Shown here: positions 39,001 through 50,100 of the stretch, one piece after another | Layout: each line of letters begins with the position of its first letter | How positions within the stretch are numbered: position 1 is the stretch's first letter | DNA from: Strigops habroptila | Taxonomy: Eukaryota > Chordata > Aves > Psittaciformes > Psittacidae | Direction of reading: 5' to 3' | DNA: 64,000 nucleotides | Assembly (NCBI RefSeq): GCF_004027225.2 | Contig: NC_044279.2 | Span: 47,640,744-47,704,743 of the forward strand | Translations under genes and position numbers: made by a program | Notes under the pieces: generated by a model | The model's input: only the letters and a program-made list of their open reading frames with translations | The model's database searches: none | Told to the model about the DNA's origin: nothing

Positions 39001-40529
39001 CATTTTGCTTTGTTCTTTAGTCAGGCAACGGTACAAGAAAGCAAGTAAAGTATAATTTTGTGCCTAGCTCCAAAATGCATTTTCAAAATGAGGGCATAGC
39101 TATCACTTTACCTGTAAAGTCATGGGAAGAAGAGATTTGTCCCTTTTCACTTGGGAAGCTAAGTAATTTCATTTTCCTTTCTCCCTTACGCATCCCTGAG
39201 ATAGTCCCCTGTTCCCCTAGGAGAGCTGTCCTTTCCTGGCATTTTCTCTTCTTTTGGGTTTTTCCATACACGTACATATACACACTCAAAATGTTTCTGC
39301 TATAGTTTGTTATCTGAGTCTTGTAGCTTTTGACAGGGCTTATCAGAGACAAGGGAAGATGAGAGATTCAGCTCAGTGGACTTTCTGCATCCTGCTAAAA
39401 TCAAATGTGACAGGAACAGACCAGCATAGAAGGAGGTGTCAGTGACGGCTGCAAGACTAGAGGCACAGTCCTGTGTCACAGGTGAACACTACCTGTATAT
39501 CTCACACATAGTCTCAGTTAGAGGCCGCTTCTGAAACCTCAACTACTGATCTCTATTTGAGGCAGGATCTAATGGTTGCATGTCATATTCATTTCTGACC
39601 TCAGTTTTCTAGGAAAAACAAAGGATTAACTTGCAGTGTCCAGAGATTTTATTTTTTTTTTTATGGTCCTTCACAGGAACATTTCAGTCATATTCCAGAT
39701 TTCATCTAGAGATCCCTTTACAGAGGTTTTTGTGGCACTTGAGATGATGGAGCTTTGACTTTTATTTTACCAGAGTTTGAGTCCTCTTTGTTATCATTTG
39801 AATGCATTCCTATATCCACCTCATCCACACATTTGTCACTGCTTGCTGACACATCGGTGAGGAATACCAAACATATGCCTAGGTTTATAACTGGGGCCAT
39901 TATATCTGATAGGTTCTGCCTGAGGGACTTGAGGTATCTTTGTAGTCAGCCTGTGAGATAATGCACACACAAAAGCAGCAGCACAATTACACAGCCAGAC
40001 TGAACCTTGGCATTTCCTGATGTTTAGTGGCTAATTGTGTAAATGTATTCTTGAGTTAACATCAACTTTTGTATTTGATTTCCCTTGGATTTGTTGTTTG
40101 TTTGTGATTTTCTTTTGCGGATAACATTTCAAAAGGCTAATCCCTGCTGCTTCAAAGCTGTGCTGCTTAGACAATCATTACACAGCAACCATGCAAATGC
40201 CGTTGGTGTTTGACTCAACCCTAGTCCAATCCTATAATTTTATTCTACTTCCGTGTAACCAACCTGTTTTTAAAGTAATATATAGGTGAATTGTGAATAC
40301 CATCTTTCATTACTGCCTAGACTAACTTTCTTTTTTTTTATGTCCTCTCTAGTTCGTAATTGTTTTGGAGTTCAGGGAGCTTGGCTTATACTGTACAAGC
40401 ACAGACCACAAAATAACTTCTTTTCTACCTAGTGACATGCTTTCCAAATGCTCATATTTTAGTCAATTAAAAATATATTTGCTTTGCAAAAATACAGTGC
40501 CTTGCAGTCCAGGGACAGTTACTTCTATA
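36001..40529. other. Gene-free stretch
   Basis: No gene recognised. The part at 37110-37400 is free of repeats and dense in transcription-factor-like motifs (TGACAGCTG, TGTGGCCAATGG, GCTAATTAACAATTG, AACATCTGG), as seen in conserved enhancers. This is pattern recognition only. The rest is ordinary AT-rich sequence. Confidence 0.5.
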
Positions 40530-41560
40530 TTTGGTTCCAACATTCTAAATTGGAGAGACATCAGTTTGCTAGATGGACCACTCGGTGGATAAAAAACTGG
40601 CTCGATGGCCGCACGCAAAGAGTTGTGGTAAATGGCTCGATGTCCAGTTGGAAACCTGTAACGAGTGGTGTCCCTCAGGGATCGCTGTTGGGACCGGTCC
40701 TGTTCAACATCTTTGTCGGCGACATGGACAGTGGGATTGAGTGCGCCCTCAGCAAGTTTGCCAACGACACCAAGCTGTGTGGTTCGGTTGATATGTTGGA
40801 GGGAAGGGATGCCATCCAGAGGGACCTTGACACGCTTGTGAGGTGGGCCGATGCCAACCTTATGAAGTTTAACCAAGCCAAGTGTAAGGTCCTACACCTG
40901 GATCGGGGCAATCCCAGGCACTGCTACAGGTTGGGCAGAGAAGAGATTCAGAGCAGCCCTGCAGAAAAGGACTTGGGGGTGTTGGTTGACGAGAAGCTTA
41001 ACATGAGCCGGCAGTGTGCGCTTGCAGCCCAGAAAGCCAACCGTATCCTGGGCTGCATCAAAAGAAGAGTGACCAGCAGGTCGAAGGAGGTGATCCTGCC
41101 CCTCTACTCTGCTCTTGTGAGACCTCACTTGGAGTACTGTGTACAGTTCTGGTGTCCTCAACATAAAAAGGACATGGAGCTGTTGGAGCGAGTCCAGAGG
41201 AGGGCCACGAGGATGATAAGAGGGCTGGAGCACCTCCCGTATGAAGACAGGCTGAGAGAGTTGGGGCTGTTCAGCCTGGAGAAGAGAAGGCTGCGTGGAG
41301 ACCTCATAGCAGCCTTCCAGTATCTGAAGGGGGTCTACAAGGATGCTGGGGAGGGACTCTTCATTAGGGACTGTAGTGGTAGGACAAGGGGTAATGGGTT
41401 CAAACTTAAACAGGGGAAGTTTAGACTAGATGTAAGGAAGAAGTTCTTTACAGTGAGGGTGGTGAAGCACTGGAATGGGTTGCCCAGGGAGGTTGTGGAT
41501 GCTCCATCCCTGGCGGTGTTCAAGGCCAGGTTGGGCAGAGCCTTGAGCCACGTGGTTTAG
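40530..41560 (+). pseudogene. CR1 ORF2 C-terminal fragment (reverse transcriptase remnant)
   Basis: The open frame runs from flanking DNA (an incidental ATG at 40484) through about 340 codons of CR1 ORF2. Numbering from that ATG, the reverse-transcriptase block [18 protein letters not shown] lies at residues 60-77, and the catalytic box reads FANDTKL at 92-98, where the family has FADDTKL. The first catalytic aspartate is therefore asparagine (codon AAC at 40763-40765), which fits decay of a CpG in GCCGAC. The thumb and C-terminal region follow, with [14 protein letters not shown] and [20 protein letters not shown] blocks. In an intact element this enzyme performs target-primed reverse transcription. 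Here the N-terminal endonuclease is gone and the active site is broken, so it is a pseudogene fragment despite the long frame. Confidence 0.93.
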
Positions 41561-41598
41561 GGCAAGGTGTCCCTGCCCAGGGCAAGGTGTCCCTGCCC
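41559..41598. repeat. 20-bp tandem duplication in CR1 3' UTR
   Basis: AGGGCAAGGTGTCCCTGCCC occurs twice in direct succession. It is present once in the 35-kb copy, so it arose in this copy or its immediate source. Confidence 0.9.
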
Positions 41599-42028
41599 AT
41601 GGCAGGGGGGTTGGAACTAGATGATCTTAAGGTCCTTTCCAACCCATACGATTCTATGATTCTATGATTCTATGATTCAATTTTTAGCTTTTATGATGCT
41701 TAAAAATAATGTACTTTTTCCATTGTAAATATATGGGGTGATTTTACTCCATCTAGTATCACTATCTGAACTAATGTTTCTGAAACTTTTCAAAGGCAAT
41801 TGTCTTTCCATAAAATACTCCAGGGAGGGGGTTAGTTAGTAAAATGGTTATCTCTATGCTGGAGTCCCTAAAAGCAAGGAACAAGAGGGGTATAGAAACC
41901 TATAAATGTAGAACTCTTGTGCTGGTTTGTATTACTTTTTGTATTGTTGCCTGACAGATTAATACTGGCTCAGGAATAAATGCACCAGTGACTCAAGGTA
42001 AAATCATGACACTGGCTTTCTTCACATG

Positions 42029-42240
42029 TGTATGATTTTTTCACTGAAAGGGTTATCAAGCATTGGAACAGGCTTCCTAGGGAAGTGGTTGAGTCACCAT
42101 CCCTGGAGGTATTTAACAGACAGTATATGTGGCACTTAGGGAATGTCTTAGTGGTGGACTTGACAGTGCTAGGTTGTTGGAGTTTTAAGATTGAGTTGGA
42201 CTCAATCTTAAAGGTATTTTCCAGCCTAAATGATTCTATG
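42029..42240 (+). mobile_element. CR1 LINE 3' end, older copy
   Basis: The last part of ORF2 (a KHWNRLPREVVESPSLEVF-like block) and the 3' untranslated region are recognisable, ending in TGATTCTATG. The copy is diverged from the young pair nearby and represents a different, older subfamily. A perfect hairpin at 42185-42211 has replaced the usual sequence at that point. Confidence 0.88.
42185..42211. repeat. Perfect 12-bp inverted repeat, 3-nt loop
   Basis: TTAAGATTGAGT, then TGG, then ACTCAATCTTAA: the arms are fully complementary. The right arm corresponds to normal CR1 3' sequence (TGGACTCGATGATCTTAAAGG in type). The left arm does not, so it looks templated by the right one. Confidence 0.9.
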
Positions 42241-42496
42241 TTTTACAACATACTGAACATTGCTTCTGTCTACTATCTCAGAATTGAAGGTTCAAGGCAA
42301 GTTGCCCTCATTTTCCTTTGTGTTGGTTTCCTGCTCTGTAAACTGCATTAACTATGATGGTCAGATAAACGGGACTTAGGAACCTCTCCCAGGTGCATGG
42401 GAGTTGTGTGGGAATGGAGAAAAAAGGACTAATTTGATTATCCCGAGAAGATCTGTGTTATAGTATAGTCATTCAAAACTGGGACAGTTTATCCAG

Positions 42497-42667
42497 AGTC
42501 TGTGCAGTCTCCATCCTTGGAGGTTTCATGACCCAATAAGATGAAGCCCTGAGCAACCTGGTCTGATCTCAGGGCCAACCTGGCTTTGAGCAGACTAACA
42601 GACTTTTCTTTTGGACTAGAGACCTCCTGAGGTCACCTGTAGCCTGAATTACCCTGTGACTGTGTCT
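42497..42667 (+). mobile_element. CR1 LINE 3' end, decayed copy
   Basis: The segment keeps the family phrases CTCCATCCTTGGAGGTTT, AAGCCCTGAGCAACCTGGTC and GGACTAGAGACCTCCTGAGGTC in the right order and spacing, with indels. The terminal tail is reduced to CCTGTGACTGTG. It belongs to a different, older CR1 subfamily than the neighbouring copies. Confidence 0.8.
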
Positions 42668-45600
42668 CCCCTCATCCTTACAGCGACAATGACATTACTA
42701 ATGCAAAAACCCATCTCAGAAATTGCTGGATTTGAACATGTATGATATAACTGAAAGCTAAAGGATGCAACAATCTGCAGACATTGCAATCAGAAATTCT
42801 AGTGACCGATACGTTAGCAATAAGCTCGGCTAGGGAGCCTCCAACCTGGCAGCTCAGCAGAGCCAAGATCATTCTCCCGCAGAAACAAAGCACAGGGACT
42901 AAACTTTTTCACATCGTACAAACCTAGCCAATGTGTAGTGCTACATCTCAGGAAAAGCAGAAAATGCCAGAAATGAGTAGTCAGTAATCTCTCATTAACC
43001 TCGAATTCAGTGTTCCAGCCTTGGCACAAAGCAAGGTGCCTTTTGGAGGCAATGACTGACAGGCTCCCAAAAGAGGTATTATTTGGCAGATGGCAGGAAA
43101 AAACACCACCCAGAATGTATAAAAGTTATGTTACACTGGTGATGCCTTACTATGAGCCCAAAATCTCAGAGCTCACCGATTTTAATCACAGAACCACTAT
43201 TACCATCCCTGAAAAAAGGATTTCACCCCTTTTGTATAGCAGAAATCAATCAATCACTTTTGTCGTACAGGGGATATGAAAATAGCCCATGAGACAACTG
43301 ATAGCTAATCAATATTCAAAAAGGAAAACTCAGTAACTATAAGATTAATCTATCACATTATTTCAAGTTTTAAAACAAATAATAAGTTATCTTTCTTTTT
43401 AACAAAGATCTACGTGCAGCATCTTATCATTTTTCACTTTACCATGAGTTCTCTTTTTCTCTGAGCAAATACACAAAAATAAAGGTAACATTTCTTTCTA
43501 AGTATTACAGCTGTCCTCTTGAGGCATTATTCGCTTGAAAAGTAACAATTAAATATTAAAGATAAATACTTTGTAAATGTGGATATCTTATCAGCTGAGT
43601 TCTAGTTGTCATTATGATAACTGATTGTAAACTTAATTATTCTAAGTGCTTATTTTTCACAAAAACTGTTGTCTTCAGTACTGTCTGATACCTTCCATCA
43701 GGGAACACACCCATCAGTATCTGTATTGGTTTTCTGCTGATCTCTTTGGACATTTTCACCAAGTAGTTTTTTCTCAGCATGAGCCCAGATGGAAAACTCT
43801 GACCTTCACTAAAGGGTTGTAGATTTTATTTTTTGTATTTAATTTTGTATTTAATTTTTGTAACTGCTGCAACTTTTGAAGAAAAAAAAAAATAAAAAAT
43901 CCGGAGTAACAGCAAACTCACCCAATGCACTTACACTGTTGTTTTCCTATTTATGAAATCACATTCTGAGCTCTGAATAATTCCATTCTTTCTGCAAGTG
44001 AAGAGAATAGAGTTGTCACTACACTGATCTTTAGATTGTGACTCTATTAATCCTTCTTTTAGATTAAGATGTGCCTGAGAGGGTGGGTGCAATTCTGGTT
44101 TAAGGAACAGAGCTAAAATTCCAGTCTTATTCCGAAAATGGATGTATAAATCACTTAGATGTGTTGATTACCAAAATAGCTGACACCAAGTCTATGGAGA
44201 CTGCTATTCATAGCAGTCTATAGCTGCAACTGTATGATATCTTAGTGTTCTAGCAGAGGATCTAAAATATAGAAATGTGTATGAATATCCTGTTGAGATA
44301 GTGAATCTGTGGATTTTTTCACTGTAGTGGAAAATTATTAACTTCTTAAATATCAAGGTACAGTACCAAAGAAAAACAAGAAAGCAAGCTTCCAGCTGTA
44401 GGGAAATTGCTCCTGGTTTTGTGACGCTCTTAGCTAGTCAGCAGCACCTCTGGATTCATTCTCCAGGACACATGGATGCAAACCAGAGATTTTTAGAGGT
44501 GTTCACATAATAAACTGTTCATGTTGTAAATGAAATAGCTCTTTTAATGACTTAGTCAAAGATTGCTCTGCTTTATGTTGAGGATGAGTGCAACAAAAAG
44601 CTGCCTTCTTTTGCTTGTCTTTGTATTATGTTGCAAACACTGGGGAACTAATAGTCTAATCACTGCCTACTGACTGTCAACACCAAAACAACATCTCGAG
44701 TTGTATTGTAATAACTTCCAAGAGTTTTTTAAGCTGGTACAACGAGAACGTTACCACGTGGGAGAAAGACAAGCTACCACAACTATTTTATGTTTGCCTC
44801 TATTTTCGTTATAAGACATATCCCTATTTTCCTCCATTACTTTTTTTTTCCTTAAGCTAAAGCTAAAACAAAAAGACCATAGGAGTGGGTGTAGTCATGG
44901 TAATTCATAGTAGATTAATTCTCTCATCAGTTCATAGTAGAGATAAATATTCTGTCATCCCAGTGAACATCCATAAGAAAAAGTGATTATCCGTCCTTCA
45001 TTGAAAAAATGTTTTCAATAAAAAATAGATTTATTTAAAAACTAATGCAATGTTTCCCCATTTGGGGGATGGTCAGTCACGTCATACCTAGATAATATCA
45101 TATATGGTTGAGTCAGGACAAATCCTCAGCCAAGATATCTCAGGGTAGCTCAAGTGATTTTGCTGAACTGAACAGAGTACATCACTTGAGCATCTAGTCT
45201 TAGAGGTGTACAAGAAGCAGTGTTAGCTTTATGGTGAGGTTCATACCTTCTATTTCCATCATAAGATAGTATTTCACATTCATTTTTTTGCTAACATCCA
45301 AACATCACCTCTTAACATTTCAAATGCCACTATTATAAAGAATGAACCATTGTCTGCATATCCAATCAGTGAACTGATAGGTGTTCTCAAAATCAAAAAG
45401 TTCTTTGCCCAGCAACATCTGGCAACATCTGGTAAGTAGGTGCAGCAAAAATTCCCTTTATCTTGCCTTTCTATTGTCCTGATATGTTCTTCAGTTGGAA
45501 AATTCATTGAAAATCTTCAGTGGTGCAATTTATTGAATTTAGATAAAAAATTTGAATTAACCTGGTGATACTAGATATGAGTTTATAACTTTCCAAAATA

Positions 45601-46980
45601 CTGGCAAGTTTTGCTCTAAGAAATCTCCTCTCACAGCACATGAGGTCCTAAAAAGCATGCGTAGAATGGAAAAATGTTTATAGATATTTGATAGGAATCC
45701 TATCATTTTCATTACTATGATTATCATGTGGGAAGCCATTGATGAGCAAACAGAAACAGATGTCATTCTTTACAACATGTCTTGTCTTCGCAGGACTACT
45801 GTATCCACTAAATCCAGCTGTCTGGATTAACCAATGCCAAAGTATAACAGTGTGAGGAGGATTCAAAACTTTTTCTTCCCAATGTCACATGTTTCCTGGG
45901 CATATGCCATACAGAGCTGGCCAGGAAAAAATAAACATTCTTAAGGCTAGAACAGAGGCTAGTTAATAGAAAGTTACTGTAAAACTATGATTTTTCGTGC
46001 ACAACTTTATCTTGTGATTATTCCATAGCCGATCAATCAATATCTGTTACCATAACAGCCTCATATAGTGCTCATGCTGGTGAGGATACTGGGTTCTTCG
46101 GAGTCAGTATTCGCCTTCTGCCTATGCCTTTTACATTGCGCTGTGAAAAAGATGGTTATGAGGGTCATCGTAGAAACTTTTAATTTAACAACAGCTGCCC
46201 TGGGAACCACATTAAAGTAAAAAAGTCAGTCTCATTTATCAACACTCAAGCACACAGATTCCAGCTCTGTATTCCTGGTTGATGATTTGCCAGCTGATTC
46301 CTTTCTCCATTTCAAAGTCGCTTTACCTTCAGCTGGAAGGCTACAGTTCTTCATTACATTTCTATTCCTGCAACAATTATCTTACAGAGAGGAGAATGTC
46401 ACTGTCTGAAACCAAGTGCATCTGCAGAGAAGATGCTGGTTTGGAGGTCTGGAATCTAGGCTTGAAGATATCTGACATAAGGTCTTGTTGCTCATTTATT
46501 TATTCAATTTTTCTCTCTGTTTGTCACTTGAGAAATAAGGTAAAATATTTTATTAGTCCCTTATAATGCTCTTAGAAATGAAGGATATTCACACATCACC
46601 CAGATTACGTCAGGGCCCGCAAGTGCATCAACGAGCTCTGAAACTTCTTGCCCCTTTCTTGGGCACGTTACTGGTTGTGCGCACCATGTTACAGCTGACC
46701 TATGTAGCACAGCATATCCTTGTCCCAGCCAGTGCCACGTGCAAACAGAGGAAGTTCTTTTAGGTCTTTTCCTTGCTGACAGCACAGTTTTCTAGCAGTG
46801 GCTCAGCCATACAGGGGCCAGGAGCCATCATCACGCCCATGGATCGGAACACAAATTCAAGGTAAGGCACAAACTTATCAGTCCTTACTGAACAGGTAAG
46901 GTTAGACAACCTCTTTGCAAACTTCATGCATCTGACAACACCATGCTTAACAGTAAGACCAGCAAACATGCTCATTAAAC
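42668..46980. other. Gene-free stretch
   Basis: No coding sequence is recognised other than the weak exon-like segment at 46783. A small tandem CAACATCTGG repeat lies at 45413-45431, next to a GTAAGT motif. The 43540-43660 part is AT-rich and not repetitive. Confidence 0.5.
46783..46861 (+). other. Exon-like segment between strong splice sites
   Basis: A pyrimidine-rich acceptor (ggtcttttccttgctgacag) opens a 79-nt segment closed by TTCAAG|GTAAGG. It is more GC-rich than its surroundings. Two of three plus frames are open. Read in phase 0 it ends with one extra base, the phase that the candidate exon at 52947 requires. Read in another frame it gives a Ser/Gly/Pro-rich peptide. This is a possible upstream exon of the gene below, unproven. 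Confidence 0.25.
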
Positions 46981-47124
46981 ATGCTCCATCACTGGAAGTG
47001 TTCAACGCTAGGTTGGATGGGGCTTTGAGCAACATGATCTAGAGGAAGGTGTCCCTGCCCATGGCAGAGGGGTTGAAACTAGATGATCTTTAAAGTCCCT
47101 TCCAACCCAAACCATTCTATGATT
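46981..47124 (+). mobile_element. CR1 LINE 3' end, short copy
   Basis: The final 144 bp of a CR1 are present, beginning GCTCCATCACTGGAAGTG (end of ORF2) and including GTGTCCCTGCCCATGGCAG and the terminal CCATTCTATGATT. It is strongly 5' truncated and moderately diverged from the young pair. Confidence 0.9.
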
Positions 47125-50100
47125 AGCAGCTGGGGGCCAGACAGCTTGAAGACCACAGGAAAGATTCATGTAAAATGGATAGATAAATCTGGAATAGTCA
47201 CATTCAAAGCCACTAAGGAGAAATAGTAGAATCTACTGGGGATCCTAAAATGGGTGCCTAATGTTGGTCAGATAAATTATCCCCTGAAGAGCACTGCATG
47301 CGTAAGAGGTTTTAGCACTGAATACACAGGGGCTGGAGAATGGTTGCTTTAGATGCATGCCTGTCTACACGTGGATGAGATTAATCCCTCTCCCAAAACA
47401 CTTGAACTGAAATTGGAGAAAGCAGAGCAGCAGCTCTTAGATCTGCAAGGTGCGATTCAGACCTGATTCCTTGGCTGTTGCCTCCTAACTCTGCTTCAGC
47501 ATTCTGCTTTGCAAGACATGACGGGTTTTTAGATTAGGTTCTGAGAGATGAAAACCAGGCACAGCATCTGACAGGAAAGGCAATCACTCTAGATCACAAA
47601 AAGCTATCAGTGTTGTGACCAAGATGCTAAAGTTCAAGCTGACACTCAAGGAATTTTTAAGAAATTCGCAGAAGAGGAACCATAAGGGGAGTATAAATAA
47701 AGCTGAATAAGTTCTTCTTAAAAAGAGTAGATTTGATGAATTATGCGGTTTGGAAGCAACTCATGTAATAATACTCAACAAATGTTTTCTTCTAAATACA
47801 TTTTTTGGAACTAACTCTTCAAATGGAAAAGTCTCAACTCTTGAAGTGACCTATTTTTAATGTTAAAAGCATTACCTACCCAAAACAATGATTCACTAGG
47901 CCCAGAACAAAGTTAGAGGGAAGTTTGCCAAGACAGTCATTTCTGGTCTACTTCAGTCCAAACCAAAGCTGCCTCTTCATTATTACTTTACGTATCATTA
48001 CCCTAATACACATACCTACAGATGATTCCAAACCAAAGTTTCATACAAAAATTGGTAAATGGTTGAGAAATAAAAGATCTCTTTCTCCTCTGCCTTTTCT
48101 TCTCTTTGGATATTAGTTACATTGTTGATGTCACTGATTTCTGAATGGAAAGAAGATTTTTCTCTATGTAGCTTGGGCTACGCACTAAAATGACCATTGT
48201 CATGGAAGTTTCATAGAAGTTAGTTCTGAACAATAGAAAAAGTCTCTGCTTTTTATAGCATTTTAGAAAGTTTTTCTATTAATGGGGGGGGCTATTTTTG
48301 CCTTTGTTTTGTTTTTCTTCTATGAATCATATTTTTCATTTGCTCCAGTGGAAGTTCAAAACTAAATGCTTTATACAGAAATCCTGTAGAAGTGGTAATG
48401 CATGCTGCATCACTTGCTAACTTCTGTAAAAGTATTACTGTCTACTGATTTAAAAAAACCAAACACACTCTTATTATTAAAGGAAGAACTGGCAGTGCAT
48501 GTTAAAATCACCCAGTACTTGTTCTCATTATTATTAAATTCCCATTTGCTTTGCCAGATTTTAAGCATTTGGCAGAGATCTCATACAATAAACATCTACC
48601 ATTAACTGCAGTTTCTGAAACTTCTCAGGCTAAATGCTCTGAATTTTTGCGGGCAAGTGTAGAGGATAAAAGTGTATTGTTTGTGCCATAATAACAACAT
48701 GGGGATTTCTTCTTTTGTAAGTCTAGCTTTGGTTAAGTCACTTAAAATTTTGCTGGAAATAGAAAAAATAGGTTTTGTCTACTTTATGTTGGTCCCATGA
48801 AATCTGCCAAACTTTGTATAAGGTATAGTCTTGGAAAAATGGCAAATACCTCCCTGGTTCAATTTCAAAAGGTTTCTGTCTACACTTACTGAAAGGATCA
48901 GCTGAACTTGCATGCTTTATGACTGCAGCTCTGGAACAAGCCAAGACTTTCCTCTCTAACTGAAAACAGGAATCTTCCTTTCTTTTTTCTTTAATTAGGG
49001 ATTGGAGAAGGAGGCTGTAGGCTTTTAGAAAACTGTATTTTGGTTGCAAAGCTATGTGCCCAGAAATGAGAAAGTTCCAGACCATAAATCCTCTTCGGAA
49101 CCTTTTTTGGTCTCTTTGGGGAAGAGCCCAGTTCAGATAATGGAGCAATGGTTGCAAAACCTGCACAGCACCCTGCCCCATTTCATCCAGTTCTGGCATT
49201 ATGATGGGTCTTAAACATCTATTCACGCTGTGTGTTGGATGAGACCCTTCCTCAGGGTACAGGATGTCCTAGCTCAGGGAATGAATCAGTGCGGAGGCAC
49301 ATAGGGGACTGCTGTCTTTGGACCATTGCTCTTCATTTGTTCAGAAGTTAAGCATGAGATAACTGAGGCTGGCATTCATAGGGAGAGAAACTGGAGTTCT
49401 CATGTGAATGTTTCCCCAGAAAAATAGATTTTATCTCTTCATTTACTGCGTAGTCTCTGTGGTGCTGTCCAAGCTACTTAAACTCAACTTCTCAGTGCAT
49501 TCTCTTTATTCCCTGGGTGCTTGATTTGAGACCTGAAGTCTGATGGCCAAGCAAGCTGAACACTTACAGCTACAGCTCATGTCAATAACGGCTGTGGTCT
49601 GAGACTGTTAGGAAGTATTCAGAGTTAAGTACAGGGAAAACAGGATCTCAGATGTATTGATTTGGACAGGCAGAGTGAGTTATTTTTGCCAAGTTACTTT
49701 TAATTGGTGTGGCTACCTCTACCCTGTTCTGTGAAAGCGTCCATGCTGAGACTGCCAATTTTCTCACCACAGAAACAGTCCTAAAGGAATCTTACTGATA
49801 GACAAAGAGATAAGACTCCAAAGCGTATTCTGAAGCCTTCATTAGGATGTCCACACATACAGCGTGAAGACTATTTGACCTTAGGACCAACTCTTACCTG
49901 GCTTGCCCTGCAGCTCTCAGCATTATCTTGCATTCTAGCTGGAAAACCATAACCTCACATTGTCCCCCAGTGCCAGTAACCCTCTACACTTGTTTTTGTG
50001 GGAAACACAGGAAAGAACAAATGCAACAAATGATGCCTGAAAACCCAGGAAGAAAGTTGAGGACTTTTACAGACAGTTCTGATAACCTACATCTCTCTGA

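Larger units (their letters stand above)
40530..41679 (+). mobile_element. CR1 LINE, young 5'-truncated copy (1.15 kb)
   Basis: The element holds the C-terminal half of CR1 ORF2, a 3' untranslated region and a tail of three ATTCTATG-type units. The 5' end is truncated near 40530, in the palm domain of the reverse transcriptase. The coding part is uninterrupted to its stop at 41560. The 3' untranslated region has an exact 20-bp tandem duplication (41559-41578 and 41579-41598) that the copy at 35.5 kb lacks. The high similarity between the two copies indicates recent activity of this subfamily in the lineage. The copy itself is a dead-on-arrival insertion: it lacks the 5' end, the endonuclease domain and a promoter. 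Confidence 0.96.

Noticed and set aside
40484..41560. Plus-strand 358-codon frame as a host gene
   Set aside because: CR1 ORF2 remnant with an incidental upstream ATG and a broken catalytic site.
48738..49226. Minus-strand frame of 162 codons
   Set aside because: No family resemblance, no splice or start context, AT-rich codons; chance frame.
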